A stretch of 64,000 nucleotides of DNA from Mycobacterium sp. PS03-16 (lineage in GTDB: Bacteria > Actinomycetota > Actinomycetes > Mycobacteriales > Mycobacteriaceae): contig NZ_SPQO01000002.1 of the NCBI RefSeq assembly GCF_004570325.1, positions 186,001 to 250,000 on the forward strand. The letters run 5' to 3'. Positions 55,348 to 64,000 of the stretch are shown one piece after another (position 1 is the stretch's first letter; each line of letters opens with the position of its first letter). Under the pieces are notes generated by a model. That model ran no database searches, was not told the origin of the DNA, and saw only the letters and a program-made list of their open reading frames with translations. A program made the translations under genes and the position numbers.

Positions 55348-57339
55348 CTACCGCCGGCGCCGGCGTGAGGTCAGGTAGTCGCCGACCACCGCGGCGCCCA
55401 GCCCGTCGAGGTCGGGGACCACGACGCGGCCCTGCACGCGCCGGGCCACCTGGTCGATGAAGCGGGCCAGGCCGGGGTCGCTGCCCAGCCGGAAGATCGT
55501 GACCTGCGCGCCCATTTGGGCCACCTCGTCGAACCCGCGCACGGTGTGGGCGATGGTCCGCGGGTGCGGCGGGTAATCAAAAAACACCTGCGTGCCGTCG
55601 CCGACCGACCCGAAGTCCTCCAGATGCGCGGTCGGCTCACCGTCGGTGACCACCAGCACGACCGGTTGCGCGTTCGGGTGGCGGCGCAGGTGGCGCGTCG
55701 CCAGCGCCAGTGCGTGATGCAGGTTGGTGCCCTGCTCGTACACCCCTTCCAGACCGGTGAGTTCGGCCGCGGTGACGGTGCGCGCGTACCGGCCGAACGC
55801 GATGATCTGCAGGGCGTCGGAGCGGAACCGGGTGCTCACCAGATGGTTGAGCGCCAGTGCCGTGCGTTTCATCGGCAGCCAGCGGTTCTCCATCACCATC
55901 GAGAACGACGTGTCCACCAGCAGCGCGACCGCCGCCTGGGTGCGGGTCTCGGTCTCGGAGATCTCGACGTCATCGACGGTGATGCGCAGCGGGCGTTCGA
56001 CCGTGCCCGTACCGGCCTGGCGCAGCACCGCGTTGGTGAGCGTGCGGGTGACGTTCCAGGGTTCGGTGTCGCCGAACTGCCACGGCCGGGTGGCGCCGGT
56101 GAGTTCCCCGGCCGCCCCCGCGCGACGGGTTTCGCGTTCCCCGTGCCGGCCCGAGAGTTGTTGTGCCACATCGCGTAGTGCCGCCTGGCCGAGTTGGCGC
56201 ATCGCCTTCGGCGACAGGCGCCACTTACCGTCCGACCCGCGGTCGAGGAACCCCTGGTTGACCAGCGCGCGCTCGAGTTCGGCCAGTGTCCTGGCGTCGA
56301 CGGCGGCGTCGTCGCCGAGCTGGCGGGCCAGTGCGTCGAGGTCGACGTCGTCCATCGTCGCGCCCGCGTAGCTCTGCGACAGCTGTTCGGCGAGCTGTTC
56401 GAGTTCGCCGATGTCGGCCAGCGCCTGGGCGCCCTCTCCCATCCCCAGCGGGTTGTCCCCGGAGAACTGCGACGACCCCGTCCAGTCCTCCCCGGGCCGG
56501 GCCGCCTGCAGATGCGAGTCCAGCCGGTTGAGCGCGTTCATCAGCGACGGCGACCCGAACGCCTGCTGCGCCAACGCATCCAGTTCGGCGCGCTGATCGG
56601 GTGACAGGCTGTTGCGGAATCGCTGCGCGGCGGCGGCGCGCTGAGCCAGCGAGTCGAGCAGCTCCTCGACGTTGCGCGGGTTCTCCGGGAAGTACTCGCC
56701 GTGTTTGGCCATGAACTCGTCGAAGTCCTGCTGCGAGTCCTGCCCGTTGGCATGTTTGTCCAGCAGGTCGTTGAGGTCGTCGAGCATCTCGTTGACCCGC
56801 TGCCGGTCCTCGTCGGTGGCGTTCTCCAGCGCCTGCTTCATCCCGGCGAAGCGCTGGTCGAGCATCTCGCGGCCGAGCAGGTCGCGGATCTGCTCGTACT
56901 TCTCGCGTGCTTCGGGACTGCGCCACTGGTAGTCCGAGAGCTCCTGGACGGCCTTGGCCGGTGACGGCGACAGTGACTCGATCTGCATCTCGTTGAAGCG
57001 GGCGTCGTCGTCGAGCGCGCGGGCCAGTTCTTTACGCTCGGCGAGCACTGCCTCATCGAGCAGCTTCTTGATCTCGGCCAGCGTGCCGTCGAGGCTGTTG
57101 CGCGTCAACAGTTCCCGTCGCCGGCGGTTGACCTCGGCGGCCAGCCGATCCGCGCCGCGCATGTTCTTGGTGCCGCGGCGCAGCAGCTCGGACAGGGCCC
57201 GCCGCGGGGAGCTGCCCTCCATCACGTCCTCGCCGATCTGCTCGAGCGCTTCGCGCAGATCCACCGGCGGCGCAAGCGGATCCGGCCCGCCGGTGTAGCG
57301 GGAGTACCGCGACGACCGTCCGTGGCCCGGTTTAGCCAT
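55348..57339 (-). CDS. von Willebrand factor A-domain protein (MoxR partner)
   Basis: A 663-residue cytoplasmic protein. A long helical N-terminal part, rich in Gln, Asp and Glu, precedes a C-terminal VWA domain with the MIDAS motif DTSFSM and the later VTDGEPTAHLED. Such proteins pair with MoxR/ChlI-type AAA+ ATPases as metal-dependent chaperones or assembly factors. ATG at 57339 overlaps the upstream ATPase stop by 8 nt. Counterpart of Rv0959. Confidence 0.87.
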   Translation of the reverse strand: MAKPGHGRSSRYSRYTGGPDPLAPPVDLREALEQIGEDVMEGSSPRRALSELLRRGTKNMRGADRLAAEVNRRRRELLTRNSLDGTLAEIKKLLDEAVLAERKELARALDDDARFNEMQIESLSPSPAKAVQELSDYQWRSPEAREKYEQIRDLLGREMLDQRFAGMKQALENATDEDRQRVNEMLDDLNDLLDKHANGQDSQQDFDEFMAKHGEYFPENPRNVEELLDSLAQRAAAAQRFRNSLSPDQRAELDALAQQAFGSPSLMNALNRLDSHLQAARPGEDWTGSSQFSGDNPLGMGEGAQALADIGELEQLAEQLSQSYAGATMDDVDLDALARQLGDDAAVDARTLAELERALVNQGFLDRGSDGKWRLSPKAMRQLGQAALRDVAQQLSGRHGERETRRAGAAGELTGATRPWQFGDTEPWNVTRTLTNAVLRQAGTGTVERPLRITVDDVEISETETRTQAAVALLVDTSFSMVMENRWLPMKRTALALNHLVSTRFRSDALQIIAFGRYARTVTAAELTGLEGVYEQGTNLHHALALATRHLRRHPNAQPVVLVVTDGEPTAHLEDFGSVGDGTQVFFDYPPHPRTIAHTVRGFDEVAQMGAQVTIFRLGSDPGLARFIDQVARRVQGRVVVPDLDGLGAAVVGDYLTSRRRRR

Positions 57340-58714
57340 AGACGGTTTCGCCTTCGCCGGACACCTTGTCGATCCGCTTCGCCAGATACAAGGCCTCGAG
57401 CGCGAGTTCCACCGCGGCCGCGCGCTCACCGTCGGACTGCGCCCCGAGCCGGGTGGCGATCGCCTCGACCACGGGCAGATCCGGCAGGGCGGCCAGCACG
57501 TCCTTGGCCGACACCCGCTCCCCCGTGGTGACCGGCGACCCCTCCTCGACCGCCGCGACCAGCGGACCCACGTCGAGGCCGCCCAGCAGCCGCTGCGCGG
57601 TGTCGGCAGTGGCGCGGCGCAGCAGGTGTTCGAGCACCGCCTGTTCGCGACCCTCCTCCCCGGATTCGAACTCCAGCTTGCCGCGCAGCACGTCGATCAC
57701 CGTGGCGAGGTCGCAGACACGCGCCACCGGATCCTGCTCGCCGAGGATCGTCGACCGGTGCCGCGCCGACGCCGCCACCGTCTCGGCCGCCGCGATCGCG
57801 AACCGCGCTGACACGCCGGATCGCTGGTCGACCGAATGGGATTCGCGCAGCAGCCGGGCGAAGCGGGCCAGCACCTGCAGCAGGTACTCGGGGACGTCGG
57901 CGGCCAGCTGCGCCTCCTGGGTGATGACGCCGACCTCGGCCTCGAGCCGCAGCGGGTAGTGGGTGCGGATCTCGGCGCCGAACCGGTCTTTGAGCGGGGT
58001 GATGATGCGGCCGCGGTTGGTGTAGTCCTCGGGGTTGGCGCTGGCTACAACAAGAACATCGAGCGGCAGTCGTAAGGTATATCCCCGTACCTGGATGTCG
58101 CGCTCCTCCATCACGTTGAGCATCGCCACCTGGATGCGCTCGGCGAGGTCGGGCAGCTCGTTGACCGCGACGATGCCGCGGTGGGCGCGCGGGATCAGTC
58201 CGTAGGCGATGGTCTCCGGGTCACCCAGGCTGCGGCCCTCGGCCACCTTGATCGGGTCGATGTCGCCGACCAGGTCGGCGACGCTGGTGTCGGGGGTGGC
58301 CAGCTTCTCGGTGTAGCGCTCGCTGCGGTGCCGCCACGACACCTTCAGATCGTCACCGGAATCGGCCGCTTTGCGGATCGACTCCGGAGTGATCGGGTCG
58401 TAGGGATGCTCACCGAGCTCCGACCCCTCGATCACCGGCGTCCACTCGTCGAGCAACCCCGTCAGCGCGCGCAGCAACCGGGTCTTACCCTGACCGCGCT
58501 CGCCGAGCAGCACGATGTCGTGTCCGGCGATCAACGCCCGCTCCAGCTGCGGGATCACGGTGTCCTCGAAGCCCAGGATGCCCGGCCACACGTCGCCGCC
58601 CTCGGCCAGCGCAGCCAGCAGGTTGTCGCGGATCTCTTCTTTGACACCACGCTGCCGGTGGCCGGAGGCGCGGAGCTCGCCGACGGTCCGCGGCAGATCT
58701 TGAGGTTGGGTCAC
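57332..58714 (-). CDS. MoxR/magnesium-chelatase ChlI-like AAA+ ATPase
   Basis: A 460-residue ATPase. Walker [14 protein letters not shown], Walker B-like [11 protein letters not shown], sensor [19 protein letters not shown], and an arginine finger region at [12 protein letters not shown]. Annotated in M. tuberculosis as a magnesium chelatase subunit, but no bacteriochlorophyll pathway exists here; with the VWA neighbour it is better seen as a MoxR-type remodelling pair. GTG at 58714 follows TAGCGT (58722-58727 minus) by 7 nt. Confidence 0.9.
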   Translation of the reverse strand: MTQPQDLPRTVGELRASGHRQRGVKEEIRDNLLAALAEGGDVWPGILGFEDTVIPQLERALIAGHDIVLLGERGQGKTRLLRALTGLLDEWTPVIEGSELGEHPYDPITPESIRKAADSGDDLKVSWRHRSERYTEKLATPDTSVADLVGDIDPIKVAEGRSLGDPETIAYGLIPRAHRGIVAVNELPDLAERIQVAMLNVMEERDIQVRGYTLRLPLDVLVVASANPEDYTNRGRIITPLKDRFGAEIRTHYPLRLEAEVGVITQEAQLAADVPEYLLQVLARFARLLRESHSVDQRSGVSARFAIAAAETVAASARHRSTILGEQDPVARVCDLATVIDVLRGKLEFESGEEGREQAVLEHLLRRATADTAQRLLGGLDVGPLVAAVEEGSPVTTGERVSAKDVLAALPDLPVVEAIATRLGAQSDGERAAAVELALEALYLAKRIDKVSGEGETVYG

Positions 58715-58721
58715 GACTCCC

Positions 58722-58727
58722 ACGCTA
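58722..58727 (-). promoter_or_regulatory. -10 of MoxR-like ATPase gene (leaderless)
   Basis: TAGCGT, 7 nt before GTG. Confidence 0.5.
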
Positions 58728-58816
58728 CGACTGCCGCGCCGATGCGGCACCGCTTACCCCGAGAGCGAACGCGGGAATACGCCTGCGGAGCCGGGGCTGT
58801 GCGCGCCGACGGCCGG

Positions 58817-58822
58817 TAGTCT
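58817..58822 (+). promoter_or_regulatory. -10 of LpqN-type kinase gene (leaderless)
   Basis: TAGTCT, 7 nt before ATG. Confidence 0.55.
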
Positions 58823-58829
58823 GCGGGCC

Positions 58830-60596
58830 ATGCCGTTCGAAACCGGTCAGGTGTTCGCGGGTTACACCATCGTCCGGCTCGTCGGCACCGGCGGCATGGG
58901 TGAGGTCTACCTGGCGCAACATCCCCGGCTGCCGCGGCAGGATGCGCTCAAGGTGCTGCCGGCGTCGTACTCCGCGGACGCGGAATTCCGGCAGCGGTTC
59001 AGCCGGGAAGCCGATCTGGCCGCCACCCTGTGGCATCCGCACATCGTCGGCGTTCACGACCGCGGTGAGTACGACGGTCGGTTGTGGATCTCGATGGACT
59101 TCGTCGACGGCCACGACGCCGCCGGGCTGCTCGTCGACCGCTACCCCGCGGGCATGCCCGCCGCCGATGTGCTCGAGATCGTCACCGCGGTCGGCGATGC
59201 GCTGGACTACGCCCACCAGCGTCAGCTGCTGCACCGCGACGTGAAACCGGCCAACATCCTCATCACCGGACCCGACCGTGCCCGCCGCCGGATCCTGCTC
59301 GCCGACTTCGGCATCGCCCGCCATGCCGAGGACAACACCGGGCTCACGTCGACCAACATCGCGGTCGGGTCGATGAGCTACAGCGCGCCCGAACAGCTGA
59401 TGGGTCACCCGATCGACGGCCGGGCCGACCAGTACTCGCTGGCCGCCACGGCCTACCGGTTGTTCACCGGGGCGCCGCCGTTCCCGCACAGCAATCCCGC
59501 GGTGATCATCAGCCACCACCTCAACACCCCGCCGCCGCGGCTCGGCGACACCCGGCCGGAGTTGGCCGTCTACGACGCGGCGATGGCGCGGGCGCTGGCC
59601 AAGGACGCGGCGTCCCGGTTCGACACCTGCCACGACTTCGCGGTCGCCCTGGCCCGGGCCTCCCACTCTGCCGCGGTGCCGGAACCGACGTTCACCGCTC
59701 CACCCGGTCCGCCGCCGGGCGTGTCCTATCCCGGCCCGCCCGTCTCCGCGCCGCCGGCGCAGGCGCCGAACGTCGCCCAGGGTCCGCCGGTGCTGGTCTC
59801 CCCGTGGGCGCCGGCCGGCGGCCCGCACCCCGGCGGTGCGTTCGGCCCGCCACCGGGTGCGCCGCCGCGGCGCTCCCGCAAGGGGTTGATCGTCGCCGCC
59901 GCCGTCATCGGGGTGGTGCTGCTGGTGGCCGGTGTCGTCACCGCGGTCACGCTCGGCGGTTCCGACGACGCGGACGGCCCGGCCGGCACGTCGACGTCGT
60001 CGTCCACCGCACGGGCCGACGCGGTCACCACCACGCGGCCCACCCGGACCGCGGCGCCGCCCACCCGCGCCGACGGGCGGGCGTACACCATCGCCGACTA
60101 CATCCGCGACAACCGGATCGTCGAGGTCCCGATCAAGCGGGAGACCCCCGGCGCGCCGGCCGTCACGCTGCCGGTCCCGCCCGGCTGGGCCGACGCCGGC
60201 CCTCGCGCGCCGTCGTGGGCGTACTCGGCGATGCTGTTCGAGGGCCTGCCCGCCAACATTGACCCGCCGACGGTGATCACGCTGATGTCCAAGCTGACCG
60301 GTGACGTGAACGCCGCCGAGATCACCGAGTACGCGCCGAACGAGCTCCGCAACCTGCCCGGTTTCCAGGCCGGCGGCGGCCGCCCCGGCAAACTGTCCGG
60401 GTTCGACATGGTGCAGACCGACGGCACCTACGAACGCGACGGCCGGCGCCGCGCGATCTGGCAGAAGACGGTGCTGATCCCGGTGCCACAGGCCCTGTAC
60501 GTCCTGCAGATCAACGCCGACGCGCTCGTCGAGCAGACGCCGTTGCTGACCGACGTCGGCGGGGTCGTCGACCGGCAGACCACGATCGGGCCGTGA
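58830..60596 (+). CDS. Ser/Thr protein kinase with LpqN-like extracytoplasmic domain
   Basis: A 588-residue Hanks-type membrane kinase. Glycine loop GTGGMGEV (19-26), catalytic HRDVKPANI near 136, DFG near 159 and an APEQL-type P+1 region; Pro/Gly/Ala-rich juxtamembrane segment; one transmembrane helix at about 350-372; then an outer domain from [10 protein letters not shown] (418) to the end that closely follows the LpqN lipoprotein at 20522 ([34 protein letters not shown]). It differs from PASTA- or PknH-type kinases. ATG follows TAGTCT (58817-58822) by 7 nt. Confidence 0.92.
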   Translation: MPFETGQVFAGYTIVRLVGTGGMGEVYLAQHPRLPRQDALKVLPASYSADAEFRQRFSREADLAATLWHPHIVGVHDRGEYDGRLWISMDFVDGHDAAGLLVDRYPAGMPAADVLEIVTAVGDALDYAHQRQLLHRDVKPANILITGPDRARRRILLADFGIARHAEDNTGLTSTNIAVGSMSYSAPEQLMGHPIDGRADQYSLAATAYRLFTGAPPFPHSNPAVIISHHLNTPPPRLGDTRPELAVYDAAMARALAKDAASRFDTCHDFAVALARASHSAAVPEPTFTAPPGPPPGVSYPGPPVSAPPAQAPNVAQGPPVLVSPWAPAGGPHPGGAFGPPPGAPPRRSRKGLIVAAAVIGVVLLVAGVVTAVTLGGSDDADGPAGTSTSSSTARADAVTTTRPTRTAAPPTRADGRAYTIADYIRDNRIVEVPIKRETPGAPAVTLPVPPGWADAGPRAPSWAYSAMLFEGLPANIDPPTVITLMSKLTGDVNAAEITEYAPNELRNLPGFQAGGGRPGKLSGFDMVQTDGTYERDGRRRAIWQKTVLIPVPQALYVLQINADALVEQTPLLTDVGGVVDRQTTIGP

Positions 60597-60698
60597 CCCG
60601 CCGCGCAAACGCCCTTGCGCGAATACGGTTGCGGTACCAAGCTGCTTTTTGCCGGGGTCGTCAATCGAGAGGGCCCGGCCTTCACCGGAGGGGAACTG

Positions 60699-61817
60699 TT
60701 GACCGGCGCATTGCGCGAATGGTGGCGCCAGCCTGACCACTACTACTGGCTGACGGCGTACCTGGCCGCCCGCGGCGCCCAGCGCAACATCTGCCGGGTG
60801 ACGGCCGGATCGCTGTTCGGGTTCGCCGTGGTGTTGCTGGTGTCGCTGGCCAGCCCCGCGGGTCCGGCCGGGCCGACCGGGCAGATCGTGGCGGTCGCGA
60901 TCGCGGTCGCGCTGCTCGCGATGGCGGCGGGCTGGCTGCGGGAAGGCTGGCCGACGCAACGGCAGTCGGCCGGTTTCGTGGTGCTGGCCTCGCTGTGTGT
61001 GAGCGCGTCCTGTCTGATCCAGGCCGAACCGTTCAACGGCATGTTCGGCGCCACCACGTTCGCGGTGCTGTCCGGCTACATCGCGTTCTTCCACACCCCG
61101 CGGCTGATGGCATTCAACTTCGCGGTCGCGCTGGGGACCGCAACGGTGCTGGCGGTGCGCCTGGCGCTCGACAGCGACCCCGCGCTGGCGGTGTCGACGC
61201 TGGTGTTCCTCACGGTCGTGAACTTCGCGACCCCGGCCACCTGCCAGGCCCTGGTGCATCTGCTGGGCATCAACGTGCTCAACGCCGACATCGACCCGGT
61301 GACCGGGCTCTACAACCGGGAGGCGTTCGACCGGGCGGTGGCGGCGTTCATCGCCTCCCGCAACCGCGACGACGACCGGTTCTTCGTCATCGTGGTGGTC
61401 GACCTCGACAACTTCGCGCTGCTCACCCAGACCAAGGGCCGCCAGGCGGGTGACCGGGCCCGCGTCGCCGCGGCACAGACGCTGCGCGAGACCACCCGGC
61501 AGAGCGCGGTGATCGCCCACCTGCCGGGGTCGGAGTTCCTGATCGCCGACAGTTTCCCGACCACCGACAGTTCACCGCTGGTGGAGCGGGTCCGCAGCGC
61601 GATCCGCACCACGCCCCCGCGCACGTCGGCGAGCATCGGTGTGGTCAGCACCCCGATGCACGGGCTGGTGCAGCGGCCGCCCTACGAGACCCTCGACGAA
61701 CTGCTCGAGATCGCCCGCGGCGCGGCGCAGGTGGCGCGGCGGGCGGGTGGTAATCAGGCCCACCACGTCCGGTGTCCGCCGCTGCGCACGCTCGAGGACG
61801 ACGAGCCGCCGCTGTAG
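60699..61817 (+). CDS. membrane GGDEF-fold protein with degenerate active site
   Basis: A 372-residue protein with about six transmembrane helices followed by a GGDEF-type domain. DPVTGLYNREAFDRAV and VVVDLDNFALLTQTKGRQAGD fit the diguanylate cyclase fold, but the signature loop reads LPGSEF in place of GGDEF/GGEEF. Metal and GTP binding would be compromised, so it may be a receptor or inactive cyclase. TTG at 60699 is the start, close behind GGAGGGG. TACGGT at 60624 is a possible -10 giving a leader of about 60 nt. Confidence 0.85.
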   Translation: MTGALREWWRQPDHYYWLTAYLAARGAQRNICRVTAGSLFGFAVVLLVSLASPAGPAGPTGQIVAVAIAVALLAMAAGWLREGWPTQRQSAGFVVLASLCVSASCLIQAEPFNGMFGATTFAVLSGYIAFFHTPRLMAFNFAVALGTATVLAVRLALDSDPALAVSTLVFLTVVNFATPATCQALVHLLGINVLNADIDPVTGLYNREAFDRAVAAFIASRNRDDDRFFVIVVVDLDNFALLTQTKGRQAGDRARVAAAQTLRETTRQSAVIAHLPGSEFLIADSFPTTDSSPLVERVRSAIRTTPPRTSASIGVVSTPMHGLVQRPPYETLDELLEIARGAAQVARRAGGNQAHHVRCPPLRTLEDDEPPL

Positions 61818-61834
61818 CGACGCCGAGACCGCGG

Positions 61835-63418
61835 TCAGTGCGCGAAGTGCCGGGCGCCGGTGAGGTAGAGCGTCACGCCGGCCTTGGCGGCGGCCTCGGT
61901 GACCAGTTCGTCGCGCATCGAGCCACCCGGATGCACCACGGCCTTCACGCCCGCGTCGGTCAATGTCTCGAGCCCGTCCGGGAACGGGAAGAACGCGTCC
62001 GACGCCGCGACCGCGCCCCGCACCCGGTCCCCGGCCCGTTGCACCGCCAGCCGGGCCGCGTCGACGCGGTTGACCTGCCCCATCCCGACGCCGACCGTGG
62101 CGCCGTCGGCGACCACCACGATCGCGTTGGACTTCACCGCGCGGCAGGTTCGCCAGGCGAACGCCAGGTCGGTCAGTGTCGCGGCGTCGGCCGGCTCGCC
62201 GGTGGCCAGCGTCCAGGTGTTCGGGTCGTCGCCGGCCGCGTCGAGGGCGTCGCGCTCCTGCAGCAGCAGCCCCCCGCTGATCGGCCGCATCTCGGTGCCC
62301 GTCGACATCGGTTCGGAGGCCACCAGGATCCGGATGTTCTTCTTGCGGGACAGGATCTCCACGGTGCCGGGCTCGTAGGCCGGCGCGATGATCACCTCGG
62401 TGAAGATGTCGGCGACGGTCTCGGCCATCTCGACGCTGACCGCGGTGTTGGTCGCGATCACCCCGCCGAACGCCGAGAGCGGATCGCATTCGTGGGCCTT
62501 GCGGTGCGCGTCGGCCACCGACGTCGACGAGATCGCGATCCCACACGGGTTGGCGTGCTTGATGATCGCCACGCAGATCTGCTCGTGGTCGAAGGCGGCA
62601 CGCCACGCGGCGTCGGCGTCGGTGTAGTTGTTGTAGGACATCTCCTTGCCGTGCAGCTGCTCGGCCTGGGCCAGGCCGGGCCACGCGGCGTCGTCGCGGT
62701 ACAGCGCGGCCTGCTGATGCGGGTTCTCGCCGTAGCGCAGGACCGCCGCGCGCCGCCAGGTGCCGCCCACCCAGGCGGGCAGGTGCTGCGCGGGTTCCTC
62801 CGGGGCCAGCGTCGACCCCATCCAGGTGGCCACCGCGACGTCGTACTCCGCGGTGTGCCGGAACGCCAACGACGCCAAGATCTTCCGCTCCGCGAGGGTG
62901 AAGCCGCCGGAGCGGACCGCGGCCAGCACCCCGTCGTATCCGCGCGGTTCGACGACGACGGCGACGCTCGGGTGGTTCTTGGCCGCCGCGCGCACCATCG
63001 ACGGGCCGCCGATGTCGATCTGCTCGACGCACTCGTCCTCCGACGCGCCGGACGCGACGGTCTCGCTGAACGGGTACAGGTTGACGACCACGAGGTCGAA
63101 CGCCTCGACGCCGAGATCCTGCAGTGCCGCAACGTGTTCGGGCTTGCGCAGGTCGGCGAGCAACCCGGCGTGCACGTGCGGGTGCAGGGTCTTGACCCGG
63201 CCGTCGAGCACCTCCGGGAAGCCGGTGACGTCCTCGACCGGGGTGACGGGGACACCCGCACCGGCGATGGTCTTGGCGGTCGAGCCGGTGGACACGATCG
63301 CGACGCCGGCGTCGTGCAGTCCGCGCGCCAGCTCGGTCAGGCCGGTCTTGTCATAGACGCTGATCAGGGCGCGGCGAATCGGCTTCTTCGTCGGTGAATG
63401 CCCTTCGGCTGTGCTCAT
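61835..63418 (-). CDS. purH: bifunctional AICAR transformylase / IMP cyclohydrolase
   Basis: A 527-residue purine enzyme performing the last two steps to IMP. The N-terminal cyclohydrolase domain has [21 protein letters not shown] and [15 protein letters not shown]; the transformylase domain has [44 protein letters not shown] (here [12 protein letters not shown]) and [14 protein letters not shown] overlaps the purN stop by 4 nt. It converges on the GGDEF-like gene 17 nt away. Confidence 0.97.
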   Translation of the reverse strand: MSTAEGHSPTKKPIRRALISVYDKTGLTELARGLHDAGVAIVSTGSTAKTIAGAGVPVTPVEDVTGFPEVLDGRVKTLHPHVHAGLLADLRKPEHVAALQDLGVEAFDLVVVNLYPFSETVASGASEDECVEQIDIGGPSMVRAAAKNHPSVAVVVEPRGYDGVLAAVRSGGFTLAERKILASLAFRHTAEYDVAVATWMGSTLAPEEPAQHLPAWVGGTWRRAAVLRYGENPHQQAALYRDDAAWPGLAQAEQLHGKEMSYNNYTDADAAWRAAFDHEQICVAIIKHANPCGIAISSTSVADAHRKAHECDPLSAFGGVIATNTAVSVEMAETVADIFTEVIIAPAYEPGTVEILSRKKNIRILVASEPMSTGTEMRPISGGLLLQERDALDAAGDDPNTWTLATGEPADAATLTDLAFAWRTCRAVKSNAIVVVADGATVGVGMGQVNRVDAARLAVQRAGDRVRGAVAASDAFFPFPDGLETLTDAGVKAVVHPGGSMRDELVTEAAAKAGVTLYLTGARHFAH

Positions 63419-64000
63419 CCTATGGTCGCCTTTCGTCCGGTCCAGGTCACGCCGCGGGTCGCCACCGCGGCCAGGACTTCCACCAGCAGTCGCCGTTCGA
63501 CCACCTTGATCCGCTCGTGCAGCGTTGCCTCGTCGTCGTCGTCGGCCACCGCGACGGCCTCCTGGGCCAGGATCGGCCCGGTGTCCATCCCCGCGTCGAC
63601 CAGGTGCACCGTGCAGCCGGTGACCCGCACGCCGTAGGCCAGGGAGTCGGGGACGGCGTGCGCACCGGGGAACGCCGGGAGCAGCGCCGGGTGGGTGTTG
63701 ACGACCCGGCCGGGGAACCGCGAGAGAAATTGCGGGCCAAGAATCTTCATGAATCCGGCCGAGACGACGAGGTCGGGTTCGACGGCGGCGGTCGCGGCGG
63801 TCATCGCCGCGTCCCATGCCGCCCGGTCCGGGTGGTCGCCCAGACGCACGGTGTAGCCGGGCACGCCGGCGGCGGCGGCGATGTCGAGTGCTGCGCAGGG
63901 TCGGTCGGTGCCGACGGCCACCACGCGCGCCGGGTAGTCGCCGACGGCGGCGTCGAGCAGCGAGGCGAGCAACGATCCGGTCCCGGAGGCCAGGACGGCC
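63415..64000 (-). CDS. purN: phosphoribosylglycinamide formyltransferase, 5' end outside window
   Basis: It formylates GAR with 10-formyl-THF in purine synthesis. About 195 codons are visible, lacking only the first residues. At the window edge [16 protein letters not shown] is the phosphate-binding loop; [18 protein letters not shown] contains the catalytic histidine, and [15 protein letters not shown] the catalytic aspartate. It overlaps purH by 4 nt (ATGA), forming the conserved purN-purH unit. Confidence 0.96.
   Translation of the reverse strand, partial: AVLASGTGSLLASLLDAAVGDYPARVVAVGTDRPCAALDIAAAAGVPGYTVRLGDHPDRAAWDAAMTAATAAVEPDLVVSAGFMKILGPQFLSRFPGRVVNTHPALLPAFPGAHAVPDSLAYGVRVTGCTVHLVDAGMDTGPILAQEAVAVADDDDEATLHERIKVVERRLLVEVLAAVATRGVTWTGRKATIG

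Noticed and set aside
57340..57429. Longer start for the VWA-domain protein
   Set aside because: The extension lies inside the end of the AAA+ ATPase gene; ATG at 57339 gives the usual short overlap.

Overview
The window is chromosomal DNA from a high-G+C actinobacterium, most likely a fast-growing Mycolicibacterium. Two things support this. First, gene order over nearly the whole window matches the M. tuberculosis interval from purN/purH to the rpfB-ksgA-ispE operon, read in reverse. Second, there are four MspA-type porin genes, a family known from rapid growers. Functional names come from motifs and recalled family sequences; no search was run.

Left part (1-16.6 kb): ispE-rsmA-rpfB operon, tatD, metG-gdhA, two tandem oxidoreductase/ECF41 sigma-factor cassettes (6.86-11.1 kb), pabB, rsmI, the protein O-mannosyltransferase pmt, arcA and soxR. 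16.6-23.6 kb: alkB, two DUF5642-type lipoproteins, a PE-PPE-domain hydrolase, an LpqN-family lipoprotein, an AroE-like enzyme coupled to the cAMP-controlled lysine acetyltransferase, and a small secreted protein. 23.7-26.5 kb: an arsenic resistance unit (arsI/cadI-arsR-acr3-arsC) with a divergent second ArsR. 26.5-34.2 kb: an AEC transporter, tRNA-Ala(CGC), the glpR-rimJ-glp-galU division/envelope cluster, fthC, the CIRCE-controlled chaperone gene ruc with its SAF-domain neighbour, and mscL.

34.2-42.5 kb: four tandem MspA porins, an unlisted 52-residue ORF behind a perfect CRP-type palindrome, and the envelope-stress locus moaB2-pepD-mprB-mprA. Direct repeats resembling MprA boxes lie upstream of mprA, pepD and one porin. 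42.5-51.4 kb: rpmF and a six-gene, translationally coupled acyl-CoA carboxylase cluster (AtuA-like, fadE13, accD2, accA2, fadE12, echA7) behind a TetR-like operator. 51.7-64 kb: a DUF1707 protein, two PE-PPE-domain proteins without the nucleophilic serine, a MoxR/VWA pair, a Ser/Thr kinase with an LpqN-like extracytoplasmic domain, a degenerate GGDEF protein, and purH-purN.

Recurring themes: many starts lie 6-8 nt after a TANNNT -10 hexamer with no Shine-Dalgarno (leaderless transcripts), and coupled genes overlap by ATGA, GTGA or TGATG. Envelope biology dominates (porins, MscL, PE-PPE proteins, Pmt, RpfB, MprAB-PepD, LpqN, the LpqN-type kinase, Glp/GlpR). The strongest leads for something undescribed are the duplicated ECF41 cassettes, the porin array with altered constriction residues and a conserved leader hairpin, the CRP-linked micro-ORF, the repeats upstream of glpR, and the LpqN fold shared by a lipoprotein and a kinase.
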